A DNA stretch of 64,000 nt from Zeus faber (taxonomy: Eukaryota > Chordata > Actinopteri > Zeiformes > Zeidae). Below the pieces are notes generated by a model, which was not told the DNA's origin, made no database searches, and saw only the letters and a list, made by a program, of their open reading frames with translations. Every line of letters begins with the position of its first letter. Position 1 is the first letter of the stretch. A program made the translations under genes and the position numbers. Positions 1 to 64,000 of the stretch are shown here, one piece after another. The stretch covers positions 24,415,335-24,479,334 of the forward strand of contig OY482852.1 of the NCBI GenBank assembly GCA_960531495.1, given 5' to 3'.

Positions 1-852
1 TGCAAAGCAACTGTTGATTCTTTCCTTGTGTGTCAACACATTTGCTTTAGCGAATGAGAGTAGAGCCGCAAATATTTAAAATGATATAGATTTGTTTACG
101 ATGAAATATTGAAGGGGACAGCTGTCTGTTATTCCCAGAAAGGGGGGTCCACCCCGTAATTTCCGCCCCTGCTTGTAACACAGTGTGTGTTAAAGATGTG
201 TTAATGGCAGCACACTAAGGACTAAGACAACCATGTAAAAAGATGATTTGTTCAATCTACACCGGTGACTGTTATCATGAAAAATCATAATAATAATGGC
301 TTGAACCTAAAGTAATGCTACAAAAGTATCTGAATGTCAAAGTTACATTGTGCAAAATATAATTGCCACAGATAGGAAAAGGAATATTCCAATATGTCAT
401 CAAGTACAAAATAGACCAAACATATGTTTGCAGCTTCAAGTACTTTTGTCAGAATGTGAATTGTTGATCATTTTATTATAGTTGTTATATATAGTTGTTG
501 TTTAGAGTTTTTGTGGTTTTCAGGTACATTTTTTAGTTAATCGGTAGGTTAAATGTATAATTAGCTTTAGTTTTTTATTAGTTATTTATCATTATTTGTT
601 TATTACATTATAATTATAATTGCCAATAATATTACCGCAATTTTCGTGCGGTATGAAAATAAGTACGTACCAACAGTACCTACCTATCTATCATTAAAGG
701 ATTACAAAAAAAATCAATCAATTCCATTTAAACGTAATTTCAGTCACTGAACAGTGAACAACTACAATAACAGTGATGATTAATGAAATGTCCCATTTTA
801 AGTCAAAGAACATGGTGGTACGTTACTTCATATATCAGCGAAGTCTCTGTAC
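1..852. other. enpp2 intron, no exon seen
   Basis: AT-rich sequence downstream of enpp2 exon 15 on the minus strand. No reading frame matches the expected next autotaxin exon, and no recognised transposon was seen. Confidence 0.6.
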
Positions 853-17940
<17,088 letters not shown>

Positions 17941-18125
17941 GCTCCACGGTCTCGGCGAGTGTGGTCCCGTGCCGCGGGTGGAGTGATGCTGGACCTCGGA
18001 GGCACGCCGTGAGACCACCAGGGAAGGTGGGCGCCGGAGCCTGACTGGTCCTTCCCGGCCGGGAGGCGGGGCCTCGGCCTGCCCCGGAATTCCGCCGCTT
18101 GGTGGTGGGAGCGATTTGGGGAGAC
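17941..18125 (-). promoter_or_regulatory. enpp2 5'UTR and proximal promoter region
   Basis: GC- and CpG-rich block directly upstream of the enpp2 start codon in otherwise AT-rich surroundings. No TATA box was placed with confidence. The transcription start is not resolved from sequence alone. Confidence 0.45.
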
Positions 18126-18269
18126 GCTGTACAAATTAAAGTGGCAATCCGTCAGATCACTTTTCTTTTGATAAATCCCGTAGTTGACGTTTTATTTAGC
18201 AGGCACTTTGAAAAAAACAAAAACAAAACGGCTACTTGCGGTATAGCTCTGCTTTATGCTGTTTCTATT

Positions 18270-18570
18270 GCAGGGTTCCGCCAAACGATGAGTCCAGCGA
18301 GAACACACTGATCGGTCGCATGCAAGAAGCGAAAGACAGCCATGGTGACCTCGATGAAGCATTGTAGCCAGTTGTGGTCAGTAAACTGTCGATTACGGAT
18401 GAACACTCCCAAGAAAGAGCAGCCCCCCCGGGATAACAACATATACCCACCACCACCGCCTCAAGTGACCCAAGAGAGAACGAAGACAAATCGGTCGATC
18501 GGAAGAGAGCAAAATTTGGAGGCGAAAGTGCGCTACACACCCAGAAGGATTCTGGGACTCGCTCGACTCG
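18270..18570. repeat. diverged repeat, copy B, upstream of enpp2
   Basis: GC-richer partner of the 7.5-kb copy, with GCAAGAAGCGAAAGACAGCC, AGTTGTGGTCAGTAAAC, CACCGCCTCAAGTG, GTCGATCGGAAGA and ATTCTGGGACT in the same order. Confidence 0.55.
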
Positions 18571-18891
18571 ACAGCCTTATTTCTACGCTCATCCCGAGGC
18601 CAGGGTGCCACCGTGCCCGGCCGAGTCGCGCCGACTAGCCCGCTTGTGCTCGGTTGCGGTTTGTGCTTCCATCAAATGATTACGACTCTACTTTCACGGA
18701 AACAGAACGGGAGAGGGAGCGAGAGGGAGGAAGGGGCAGAGGTCAAACAGTCCACTGGAAGTTATTATAGACTTGGCAGTGGGGGAAGCGTTAGAGAGAG
18801 GAAGAGGTGTGTTGGCAGGCTGGCGATCAAAGGATTGGAGGTCAACCCAGGATACTGAACCCAAAGCCTGCTTTCCAACACAGGGCCGGCG

Positions 18892-19009
<118 letters not shown>

Positions 19010-19790
19010 GGTCGGGTTCTGCAACAGAGGCTGAAACACATTTAGCTAATTTCCTGTTGAAATCCCTGCTAGATCTCTTGATAAATGGACTTGACACCTA
19101 GGGCTACAGACAAAAAAAACATCCTAAAGTTTGACATTGTGTTTTCTTTTTACCCAACCCTAAAACATTTCTTATGCGATTGAACTTTACCTAAGAATTG
19201 TTAACAGATTGTTCTTCATTTACAAGGACATTTGACTGGTATGTTTGCAGTCACAGCACATCTTTGCAAAACAAATTTAAAAACAGGTGAACAGGGTATA
19301 ATTACTATTCCAAACATCCAAAAGCTTTTTTATACTGTATATATATATATATATAAATAAAATAAGAATTACAACTATTTGAGTAATGATAATACCAGGT
19401 GGTCAATAATGTCAATGCATAAACACAATAACAAATACTTATAGCTCACTTTATTTATTCAAACATGTATCGGGATGAATGGTACAAAAGGTTGATAAAA
19501 AAACATACACGTAGTAAAATAAGGTACTTCTGACTAAAGGCTAAAACATTCCACCATAACCTCCTTTTTTTCCCCCCACACATATCTTTCAAGTCATAGA
19601 CAAAGGAAAACTGCAAATTCAAAGGGGTTCTCAAAAGACCATGTGAGATTCTTTGTCAACAATGAGACATCATTTCCCAAACCCAGCTTTGAAAATGACT
19701 AAAAAAGCACAAGAGCGTTAAGCGTTCCATCTAAATCCAGGCTTAAATGCGTCTGATGGAATGAGCGCGCGCGTGTGTGCATGCATGCGT

Positions 19791-19931
<141 letters not shown>

Positions 19932-20531
19932 TCCACAATAAATTCAAACGTGGTTTTAATTAGCAACTGTGAATCAAGGGACGTGACAAAACAGAATGGT
20001 CGAACGGCAGGCCATCGAAGTTCCTCCTGGCCGACCACTCTGTGAATAATAATGGGATGGAGTTGCGGGGGGAGAGGTGTGTGTGTGTGTGTGTGTTTAC
20101 CTGCTGCAGACAGCCTAGAAAGGGTTGTCCAAAGCATAGAAACTCATTCATACGGTAAGTGTGTGTGTGTGTGTAAGACATGGAGACATGGTGGACGCTT
20201 CTGGAAGTTCACTTAAACGGTATAAAAGCGATCTAGTCAGAGGGGGTCAAAGCACATTATTAGAGCTGCGGTACAAAATCAGACAAGACAAGATGTTGCT
20301 GCTGCCTGCTAGGACTGCTCTAGTTTACTCCAAATATCTGGCCTGAACATACCCCTGAACATAATTTAAGTCTCCTATTAAGAAAACCTAAAAAAAAAAT
20401 ATATATAGGATTAAACAAATTAAAGCAGTTATTTCAAGTTGATCCAGTGACTCCAAGCCAATGATTCTCTTTCAGTGTATGAAGTTCCAGCCTGGTCTGC
20501 ACTGCCGGAATGTTGCATTCACGTTTGTTTG

Positions 20532-20537
20532 TTTATT
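20532..20537 (-). terminator. candidate taf2 polyadenylation signal
   Basis: Reads AATAAA on the minus strand about 330 bp after the stop codon. It is the nearest canonical hexamer seen in the presumed 3'UTR; others lie further downstream near 19,450. Confidence 0.4.
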
Positions 20538-20865
20538 CATTTTTTTAGCCAAATAATACGTATTCAGATGTCTAGCCTCAAAACCAAGTCTGAAGGTAGT
20601 GGAAATCATTCATAATTTTTTTTTTTTTTCTTTAAATGGGAATTCAAATATTGTACAAACGTCAGTGACTGCGTGTGTGTGTGTGCAGCGATGTATCATC
20701 TTTTTTTGTCCCGAGGGCGCTTTTTCCCCCTTTCGCGTTTGTTTTCAGCGTTTGTAGTACATTTTTGACATTTTCTTTCTTTCGCCAGGTCAGCCTGGCG
20801 AGGGGGAGGGGGGTTTCCCTAAAAGGAGGTGGCAGTTTAGGGTGAAATGGAAGGTACCGGACGCC

Positions 20866-55859
<34,994 letters not shown>

Positions 55860-55929
55860 CTGGTGGGTTGTAAAGAGACAAAAGACATAAAGACATTATG
55901 TGATTTGTACAATTGTAATTGTACTACTA

Positions 55930-57545
55930 CAATTGTAGTCAGTATATTATAGTGTTGTATAATATAATAGATATAGTATTTCTAGTATAGTAAAATATAG
56001 TATAGTATGTTATAGTCAAGCCAGGATACTATATTAAAGTATAGTATGTTATAGTATATCCAGAATAGTTTATAGTATAGTATGTTATAGTATTGCCAGT
56101 ATAGTATATTATAGTATAACATGTTATAGTATGGCCAGAATAGTATATTATAGTAAGTTCAAGAGATTATTTGTCACATACATACACATACGGTCATACA
56201 TATATGCAGTGAAATGTCATGACACCCGGTGATTACGCACAATAAGCTCTATAAGCTCTAAAAATACAAAAAATACTCAAATGTGCGTAATCGACACGCG
56301 GTATGGTATGTTATAGTATAGTCAGTATAGTATGTTATAGTATAGCCAGTATAGTATATTATAGTATAGTATGCTATAGTATATCCAGAATAGTTTATAG
56401 TATAGTATGTTATAGCATAGTATGTTATAGTATATCCAGAATAGTTTATAGTATAGTATGTTATAGTATAGCCAGTATAGTATATTATAGTATAGTATGT
56501 TATAGTATATCCAGAATAGTTTATAGTATAGTATGTTATAATATAGCCAGTATAGTATATTATAGTATAACATGTTATAGTATGGCCAGAATAGTATATT
56601 ATAGTATGGTATGTTATAGTATAGCCAGTATAGTATATTATAGTATTTTTTAGTATTTCCAGTATAGTATTTTATAGTACGTTGTAGTATAGCCAGTATA
56701 GTATATTATAGTAAAGTATGTTAAAGTATAGCCAGTATAGTATATTATAGTATAGCCAGTATAGTATATTATATTATAGTATGTTATAGTAAAGCCAGTA
56801 TAGTATATTATAGTATAGCATGTTATAGTATAGCCAGAATAGTATATTATAGTATAGTATATTATAGTATAGCATGTCATTGTATAGCCAGTATAGTATA
56901 TTATAGTATAGTATGTTATAGTATAGCCAGAATAGTATAGAATGTTATAGTATAGCCAGCATAGTACATTATAGTATAGTATGTTATAGTATAGCCAGAA
57001 TAGTATATTAAAGTATGTTATAGTATAGCCAGTATAGAATATTATAGTATGTTATAGTATAGCTTGAATAGTACATTATAGTATAGCCAGTAAAGTATAT
57101 TATAGAATGTTATAGTAAAGCCAGTATAGTATATTATAGTGTAGTATGTTATAGTATAGCCAGTATACGATGTTGTAGTAAAGTAGGTTATAGTATAGCC
57201 AGCAAAGTACATTATAGTATAGTATGTTTATAGTATAGCCAGAATAGTAAATTATAGTATGTTATAGTATAGCAAGTATATTATAGTTTGTTACAGTATA
57301 GCATGTTATAGTACAGTATGTTATATTATAGCCAGCATAGTACATTATAGTATAGTATGTTATAGTATAGCTTGAATAGTACATTATAGTATAGCCAGTA
57401 TAGTATATTATAGAATGTTATAGTATAGCCAGAATAGTATATTAAAGTATGTTATAGTATAGCCAGTATAGTATATTATAGCATAGTATAGCTTGACTAG
57501 TACATTGTAGTATAGTATGTCATCTCCGTATAGTCGGTATAGTAT
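55930..57545. repeat. AT-rich minisatellite, TATAGTATAGCCAG-type
   Basis: Imperfect units built from TATAGTATAGCCAG, TATAGTATATTATAG and TATAGTATGT, roughly 35-45 bp long, fill about 1.6 kb directly upstream of taf2 exon 2. Long frames inside (YYSIVCYS-type) are repeat artefacts. Confidence 0.9.
56156..56302 (-). mobile_element. non-LTR 3' tail inside the minisatellite
   Basis: TTCAAGAGATTATTTGTCAC, then ACATACGGTCATACATATAT and GCAGTGAAATGTCATGACAC interrupt the repeat. It is the inverse of the tail at 35,560-35,645. Confidence 0.6.
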
Positions 57546-57689
57546 AGACAATAGTGATTATGATATGTATGATTAAGATGGCGCTATTTTGTGACACCAA
57601 AGTACAAGAAAATACTTATAATTTAAAGGGCCGTGGGCTCTCAAATCCTTTATCCTTCTTCCTGTTCATCCTGCTGTTTATTTCCCCCT

Positions 57690-57960
57690 CGGCATGCCGA
57701 GTGCGGTCGATTCAAACTTCAGTGCGCTCGCATCCCGGAGCTCCAGCGCAACACAGCCTCCACCGCGACCACCGCGAATTCGCTCGGAAAGTAACCGAAC
57801 TGGAACCGACGATCGACCCCCGCGGGCCTTTCAGAACCGCTCCATCGTATCACGACTCTCCTCGTCGCACCGGGAAGGAGTGAAATGGCCTCCCTGTCCG
57901 GCCGCTCACCGCGGAGTGCTGGCGCCATAGAAGGGCTCGGCCATTTTGTCTCTAACCTCT
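57690..57960 (-). promoter_or_regulatory. CpG-rich block, probable taf2 promoter and first-exon region
   Basis: A short stretch dense in CpG (for example CCGCGACCACCGCGAATTCG) in strongly AT-rich flanks, just upstream of taf2. On the minus strand it holds an ATG at 57,944 in a YY1-like context (CAAAATGGCC), followed by MAEPFYGASTPR and a GTGAGC donor at 57,909. That exon would end in phase 2 while exon 2 needs phase 0, so it is either a 5'UTR exon, or an intervening exon is missing. Confidence 0.5.
57910..57944 (-). CDS. uncertain first exon (MAEPFYGASTP)
   Basis: Short open frame from an ATG in good context to a strong GTGAGC donor in the CpG-rich block. It does not resemble the known TAF2 N-terminus and does not join taf2 exon 2 in frame. 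Kept only as a candidate. Confidence 0.2.
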
Positions 57961-58921
57961 GACCCCCAGCGTAATAGATATCGATTTTAAAAACATATTT
58001 AAAAAAAAATAATAATAATAATAATAATCTACAACGCCGAATTACATGAGTGTAAATATAATACGTTTTTATCAATTCGATTTTTATTTTTATTTTTATT
58101 TTAAAAATTGTATAAATTAAACAACATCGTGAGAGTCGTTCTAGTTTGGTGGGCCCACTACGGGTCCTCGGAGGGATTACAGCTGGTCCGCTGCAAGCGC
58201 GTTGTTATTATTATTGTTTGACTGTTTGAAATAATGTTTTCAGCATGGAATACAGTTTGTCGTTGGGAGACTTGTGCTTGTCTTCAACAAATGTCAAATT
58301 CCAAATGGAAAGTGAGCCCCGAATAGGACAGCGAACAGGCGCCATTTAACAATCTCAATAAACAATCTTGCGTTGTCCACGTCACAACAGCCTAATAGTA
58401 ATTGAATCAAGCATACAATAGATAACAATGTCAAAATAAATTAATAAAAATAAAAATAGATGTGTTACAGGGCAGAAAGTCATAGTAACAGCTAGCTGGC
58501 CCTCCCAGTTTATTTTAATTAGTTAATGAACTCATGATGTTGGTACAGGAATAACTAATTCAGGGAAAGAAATATCTGAGACCAACATACAAAGGCTGTC
58601 ACATATATGATGCTTTCATAAATGAATGCGAACTCAAGAGGCTATTATATTATTTGGACCTGTTCTTTTTGCGATTGAATTCAGAGGTTATTGGGAAAGA
58701 GGGGATTCTGTATAAAATGTTGAGCTCTATGTTGAACTGAAATGTGATATAATGTATTCATAACAATCGCATTACACCACATTTAAACAGCACAGATTTG
58801 TTGACCTTTTAACTTTGCTTTAAACGTCTGAGATCACAAGTCGCTGTGATATTAATTCATAAATTGTACGTTTTTGGTCGTGCTGGATGTTGAGACATCT
58901 TACTCTATTATCATTACTATA

Positions 58922-58923
<2 letters not shown>

Positions 58924-58956
<33 letters not shown>

Positions 58957-58976
58957 GACAACAAAAACCCAATAGC

Positions 58977-59037
<61 letters not shown>
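58924..59037. repeat. (ATT)n and (AAT)n trinucleotide arrays
   Basis: Two facing arrays, (TTA)n at 58,924-58,956 and (ATA)n at 58,977-59,037, complementary to each other and able to pair. Confidence 0.9.
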
Positions 59038-59038
<1 letters not shown>

Positions 59039-60869
59039 TGTTCACGTTGTTAATTAAACATCAACCAGCAGATGGCAGCAAACATAAAATATTATACCAG
59101 TGGGGTTATTGTTCACAACGATTTCATTTTCAACTTTCCCTCAGGCGGGAGTGTAAAATCAAATGTGATGTATTTAATACGTGGCCATACATTGCACGTT
59201 GCAATGGCAATCATTTTCATAGATTGTCGGGATGTCCGCAAACATAACAAAATTGGGTTGGGACATCTGAGATACGCATTGTTGAAACTATTGAAGTTAA
59301 TTATAAATATAAAAAACAGACGTGCAAAAATTGTGTTCGGTCAAAGCGAGGCAAACAACGTTGATGAGCATCGATATAAGGTCCAGTAGCCAATCATATG
59401 GTTTGAGATTGCTAAATCTACGCATTGATAATGGTGAGCACAGTACCATCTGGTGGTCTCGCATAAAGATCGTATTTTATTCCATCGAGAATGCGAATGG
59501 TCTTGGAATTCACATTTCACTACTCTATAAGTGTCGCCGGTCCACTACTCCACTACGAATTGATTTACTCTGTAGTAGAACAAACCCAAACACATTTTTG
59601 GAAAGGTCCCATCGTGTAGGTTAACATATTTACGTTAGAGAGATTTCCATGCACCCTAAACTGAGATATTGACCCTTGAACCCTGACCAGAGGTCACCTT
59701 TCAAGCCCTGTGTCTCAGTAATTAAAAGATCTACCAAAATAAGATCAACTGTTTTGGACAGCCCAGGACATGTTCTGTCAAATTCTGACAAAGCAAGTAT
59801 ATTACCCGACCAAATAAACCCCTAAGTAACACATGCATGTCTTTTTTCACCGTTACCATATTTTCCTTTTTAGCTTCATCATAATGTAACTCCTTTACCC
59901 TTTAGGCAATTGCATCAAATTGCATCACACAATGGCGCAGAATTGTCGTTTTTGTAGTTTCAAGGATTGGGGTTACTGTGAGGGTTTGAAACATTTGTAA
60001 GATATTGTGTAAATATTCCGCAATCTATATAAGACTTTGTTTTTGCTCCTGTAGAAGTTACAAGTCTGCATGATATCAACATTGTTTTAAGAAAAACATG
60101 TTTAATTAACAATGTCATGGAGAAGTACTACCCTACCCATAATCCTAAGTGTAACATCACTGTCTCTGATTGGTGGAGCGCGCTGTTACCATGGAAATGT
60201 TTACCCCACTGGCTAATGGGTACACAGTTAAATTTAGATAACATTAGATTAGATTTGAATTAATTTATTGTCATTGAGATTGCGTCTATGAATGAAATTC
60301 ATAGTGAGGGTGTGACCCTATATCCCTATTGGCGCCCAACCTCAAATTTAATAGACCATTCAATAGAAAAGCAATTATTTTTTTTATTTTTTTTTATTTT
60401 GTGATAGTCAGAAGGATATTGAAACCCATGCATTTTGAATTTCAACACATTCTTGGTCGCCCACCTTCCCACAGTGGTGTACTTTTGTCAGGATAGTTTA
60501 AGTTTTAGTGCACATATTTGCCCCCCCCCCCCCTTATAAGTCAATTAAAACTAACCCATTCATATGAACTGATAGAAATTTATTTCTGTGTAGCACGAAA
60601 AAAGTCAGACAATCTCACTCCGGGACACAATTCAATATATTAATTTTCGAGATTGTGAGCACAAAAAAGCATGAGACCGGGTTGAGCACGAAGTGTTCTG
60701 CAATAAATGATATCGATGTGTGTGTGTGTGTGTGTATATACAGTATTCTACAATTAAATAATGTTTAAATGGGTTGTCAAACTATTGCCTTCATGTTCTG
60801 TCAAAGACTATCAGCCAGGGTTCAAACTACAGCACGCTATAAGAACGTCACTTTTATATTTTAATATGA

Positions 60870-61615
60870 CACACATGATACATATATAATACATAATAAT
60901 ACATATAATATATATGGTACATATAATATATATGGTACATGTAATACATATAATACATATATAATACATAATACATAACACATATAATTCATATGATACA
61001 TATAATACAGAATACATAATACAAATAATACTTATAATACATAATATGAAAGACTATCAGCCAGGGTTCAAACTACAGCATGCTATGAGAACGTCACTTT
61101 TATAATTTAATATGATACATATGATACATATATAATACATATTACATATAATTCATATAATACATAATACCAATACATATAATACATAATACATGTAATA
61201 CATAATAAATTTTACACATATAATACATAATACATATAATACATAATAATACATATAATACATATAATACATAATAATACATAATAACATACAATACATA
61301 TAATACATATTATACATATAATACATATAATACATATAAAACATAATACATATAATACATTTGACATATAATATATATAATACATAATACATATAATACA
61401 TATAATACATATATTACACTATACATATAATACATGTATGTGACAAATAATCTCTTGAACTTGAATATATAAGATTCAAGATGCGAGAGGTTATTTGTCA
61501 CATACATGTACAAAGTACATACGGTCATACATACAATATAATACATAGAATACATAATACTTATAATACATATTACATATGATACATATAATACATATAA
61601 TATACAATACAATTC
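60870..61615. repeat. ATACATA-type minisatellite with a duplicated segment
   Basis: Arrays of ATACATATA and ATACATAAT units, containing two copies of a unique segment (60,803 and 61,049) and an L-tail fragment near 61,430-61,535. Confidence 0.88.
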
Positions 61616-62153
61616 CTTTGTCCTGTGTATGAGCTTTCAATCCATAGGTCGTGAATCTAAAGCCCTTACACACAGCACATCCTGAAATGTGAAATTCATA
61701 ATTTCTTAATAGGAGGTTGTGGTTTATTTTCTTCGGTTAGTACTTTGGCCCCTGTGCAATCCGCCGTGGTGTAACTTTTGAACTCCTGGGGCCCCGGAGT
61801 GTGACCGATGGAAGAGCGGCCGTTAATGGAGAGTGACCGCTCCGCTCTCACAGTCACTCATGAGCTACTGTACTGTAGGAAAACCTGAAGTCAGATTCTC
61901 CACCGCCGTCCGTTTTTTTTAGATACAAAGAATTATGAACATTTAACAAACTAAAATAAGCCACAGAGTCTCCACAGAGGTCGAAAGTATTCCGCTGTCA
62001 TTTACCCTGACGTTGCTGCGGCGGAGACATGAATCTCCTTCGTTTCATCTCTGCTCAAATTGACCTCTCACCCTCACTGGCCCCATTTCTTTCCGATGCC
62101 CAGCAACCGGGCAGTCGACATAACAGACAAACGGATTTTCTATAAGAAAAGCT

Positions 62154-62237
62154 TCATACCTTTTATATTCCAACCCCCCGGACGGAAGATCTTCTTTTTC
62201 CATCGTCGCGGTCAGACCTCCCCGGGTTAGGGCCACG
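62154..62237 (-). CDS. weak first-exon candidate (MEKEDLPSGGLEYKR)
   Basis: Minus-strand ATG in good context (GCGACGATGG), 15 codons, then a GTATGA donor. No similarity recognised and it cannot join taf2 exon 2 in phase. It may be chance. Confidence 0.15.
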
Positions 62238-62616
62238 CGGCCAAAAGAAGAAATCTGTAAAAACACGGCAATAATAGCGATGATTCATTGCAATCCCACC
62301 TCCCACAGTGAAGCGGGGTGCTCCGCCCGCGTCTCCCGAGGTCACACTCGGCGATCGACCACAAATAAACGGCGGGTGAGGGATTTGCAGTGACCTCCCA
62401 AGGTGCGGAACCCCAGCGTTTGGCTGGACGGTCGCCTTCAGGATGAGCGCTCTGCTTCGTGGGTGAATCAGCGGAGGAGGCGACATGATCAAGTGCACCT
62501 GAAAGAGAAGAGAGAAATGTAGAGAAAAGTGCAAAGCAAATGGGAGGGAGATTGAATTGGACTGAAATTGGATTGGAAAGCGGCACCATATGCAGTCGTC
62601 TGGGAACCAGACCAAG

Positions 62617-62697
62617 GTACGTCAGGCATTGTACGTCAGGCATTGTACGTCAGGCATGATATGTCTGGTATGAAACGTCTGGTGTGATACGTCTGGC
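62617..62697. repeat. 14-bp tandem repeat
   Basis: Five to six imperfect copies of a GTACGTCAGGCATT-type unit drifting to GATACGTCTGG. Confidence 0.8.
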
Positions 62698-63084
62698 CAC
62701 CCTCCCATTCAAACTGATTATGGGGCGAGTTTGAGACGATGACGACGCAGAGCAGAGGCGTTGACACACCTTACCAAGATGGCTGTTTAATACTGGACAC
62801 AGTGTCAAGTGAGACTTGTTGCACTTTAAGATAAAACAGCATTGCACTATTCATCTACGGAGGGTGGAATTGTTTCAAGGGGGTTATTTTGTGATAATGG
62901 CCGTCTGGCTGCACGTTTCCCCGCTTATTACGCGGCTGCTTACTAAGTCAAAGAATAAGAGAAGATTGGACTATTAATCCCCGGAGAGAAATTTAGGAAT
63001 TGCGGCAGCAAATGTGCAGTGGAGAAAGAGATACAAATGAAAATGAAATAACAAATATTTACACTATCTACAGAATTTAACATG

Positions 63085-63155
63085 GAGTAGCACTATGCTA
63101 ACTAGTAGCACTATGCTAACTAGTAGCACTGTGCCAACTAGTTGCACTCTTCTCA
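63085..63155. repeat. ~20-bp tandem repeat
   Basis: Copies of TAGCACTATGCTAACTAG, the later ones diverging (AGCACTGTGCCAACTAG, TGCACTCTTCTCACTAG). Confidence 0.8.
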
Positions 63156-63890
63156 CTAGTGAGTGTGGTACATTAAGTACAATTGATAGTATTGTGGCAT
63201 TACCAATGAAAGTGGCGCGCAGTAGTAATACATTGAGACATCACTGATTTTGTCTCATTTCATCAGACTATTTTATAACCTTTATGCCCGATTATCCACA
63301 GCAACGTTAGAAATCATTTTCTCTCCATATGACAAAGCTATTAACTGTTGTTAATTTGAAGTTGGACATATCTCTTCAAGTTTCCATTGTAGTTGTCGGC
63401 GGAGTCAAATGAATGACATGAAACCAGAAATGGTCGGTTGCCCGTGACAGCGGTCATTGTTAACAGACAGGGGCCATTATTCAGAAGGAAGTGACCGCTG
63501 ACTGCCAATCAGGATGGAGTATTCCAGTCCTTACTGCAGGCGTGTCTCCGTGTGGACGTTTCGGTTCTGATGGGCGTGTTTGGATGATGACTCAGCGATG
63601 GTTCTGATGTTTACAGTGCTTCAGTGTGTGGTCTCTCTCCTCCTACAGCAGAGAGAATATTAGCGGGAGCGTGCAGAGGCATCCAACCTCATCGCAGACG
63701 GCAGACCACCGGTGGTCAAAGTCGGCTGTTTTGGTGCATTTCAGCGAATTCCCAAAGCAAAGAGAAGCCGCGTTGCTTTTCTGACCGGTGACACTTGTTA
63801 CCAACCAGTTTAAATGTTTTTTTAAATATTAAAATGTGTCTCCTACTGGACCGGTGAGACCAGATGTGGACGTCCGAGCGTCGGGTCCCG

Positions 63891-64000
63891 ATGGTGGACG
63901 TTTCCACGGCGCGGCTGTTGACGGAGGCGGTGAGGGTCCTTCGGGGAATTTTTTTTTTCCGCCACGACCTCAGCCAGGTAGGGGTCAGGGAGTGAGGGCA
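63891..64000 (+). CDS. possible first coding exon at the window edge
   Basis: ATG in GTCCCGATGG context opens MVDVSTARLLTEAVRVLRGI then FFFRHDLSQ before a GTAGGG donor-like site at 63,978. The frame stays open to the window end. CpG-rich surroundings fit a promoter. No family recognised. Confidence 0.2.

Larger units (their letters stand above)
57960..64000. other. upstream region without a convincing gene
   Basis: AT-rich sequence with (ATT)n/(AAT)n arrays, an ATACATA minisatellite, a CpG-richer stretch around 61,990-62,480 and short tandem repeats at 62.6 and 63.1 kb. Open frames here have no recognised domain. Confidence 0.55.

Noticed and set aside
56303..56880. Frames rich in YYSIVCYS and ILYYNILY
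   Set aside because: Products of the TATAGTATA minisatellite.
59038..59624. Overlapping plus-strand frames of 69-105 residues
   Set aside because: No recognised domain and three overlapping frames at once; treated as chance.
60870..61615. CRISPR-like array
   Set aside because: Units are short, contiguous and lack unique spacers of constant length; the host is a vertebrate.
60811..61673. Frames rich in MYYMYYVLY
   Set aside because: Products of the ATACATA minisatellite.
62163..62643. Minus-strand frames of 138-150 residues upstream of taf2
   Set aside because: No recognised domain, and they cross GC-rich promoter-like sequence without consistent splice sites. Only the short MEKEDLP frame is kept as a weak candidate.
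63560..63600. Minus-strand AAACACGCCCATCAG as a possible taf2 exon 1 end (KHAHQ, like KLTHQ)
   Set aside because: It is not followed by a GT donor and the residues before it do not match TAF2.

Overview
The window is nuclear DNA from a ray-finned (teleost) fish. It has two multi-exon, intron-rich genes on the minus strand, AT-rich introns full of CA/GA microsatellites, and fish-type transposable elements (Tc1-like, several hAT-like families, a PIF/Harbinger-like element, Rex1-like and L1-like non-LTR fragments, an L2-tailed SINE). The gene order enpp2–taf2 matches human 8q24.12. No prokaryotic features, operons, CRISPR arrays or viral genes were seen.

Layout. (1) About 850–17,940, minus: the 5' half of enpp2 (autotaxin, the secreted lysophospholipase D). 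Fifteen coding exons join in frame from the start codon and signal peptide through both somatomedin-B domains and most of the phosphodiesterase domain. The rest lies beyond base 1. (2) 17,941–20,865: the enpp2 5' flank, a short intergenic stretch with microsatellites, and the taf2 3'UTR. (3) 20,866–55,859, minus: taf2, encoding the TFIID subunit TAF2. Twenty-six coding exons join without a frame error into 1,192 codons plus a stop, covering essentially the whole protein except the extreme N-terminus. (4) 55,880–57,545: a large AT-rich minisatellite. (5) 57,690–57,960: a CpG-rich block that is probably the taf2 promoter. (6) 58,000–64,000: sequence without a convincing gene, with short tandem repeats, an ATACATA-type minisatellite and two weak first-exon candidates.

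The two genes are not functionally linked. TAF2 is a nuclear scaffold and promoter-recognition subunit of TFIID. Autotaxin is a secreted enzyme making lysophosphatidic acid. Their adjacency is conserved synteny.

I found no new molecular system. The points most worth a second look are: microsatellites that form the splice-site context itself (taf2 31,653–31,846 and 52,893–53,011; enpp2 1,955 and 11,995); an hAT-like element 27 bp from a taf2 splice donor; two copies of a composite repeat, one in each gene; a near-identical 195-bp inverted pair inside two unrelated transposons; a GC-rich, unclassified 1.1-kb block; and a KGD in place of the mammalian autotaxin RGD. Exon boundaries were set by reading GT/AG sites and keeping codon phase. 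Protein identities come from recognising the families, not from a database search.
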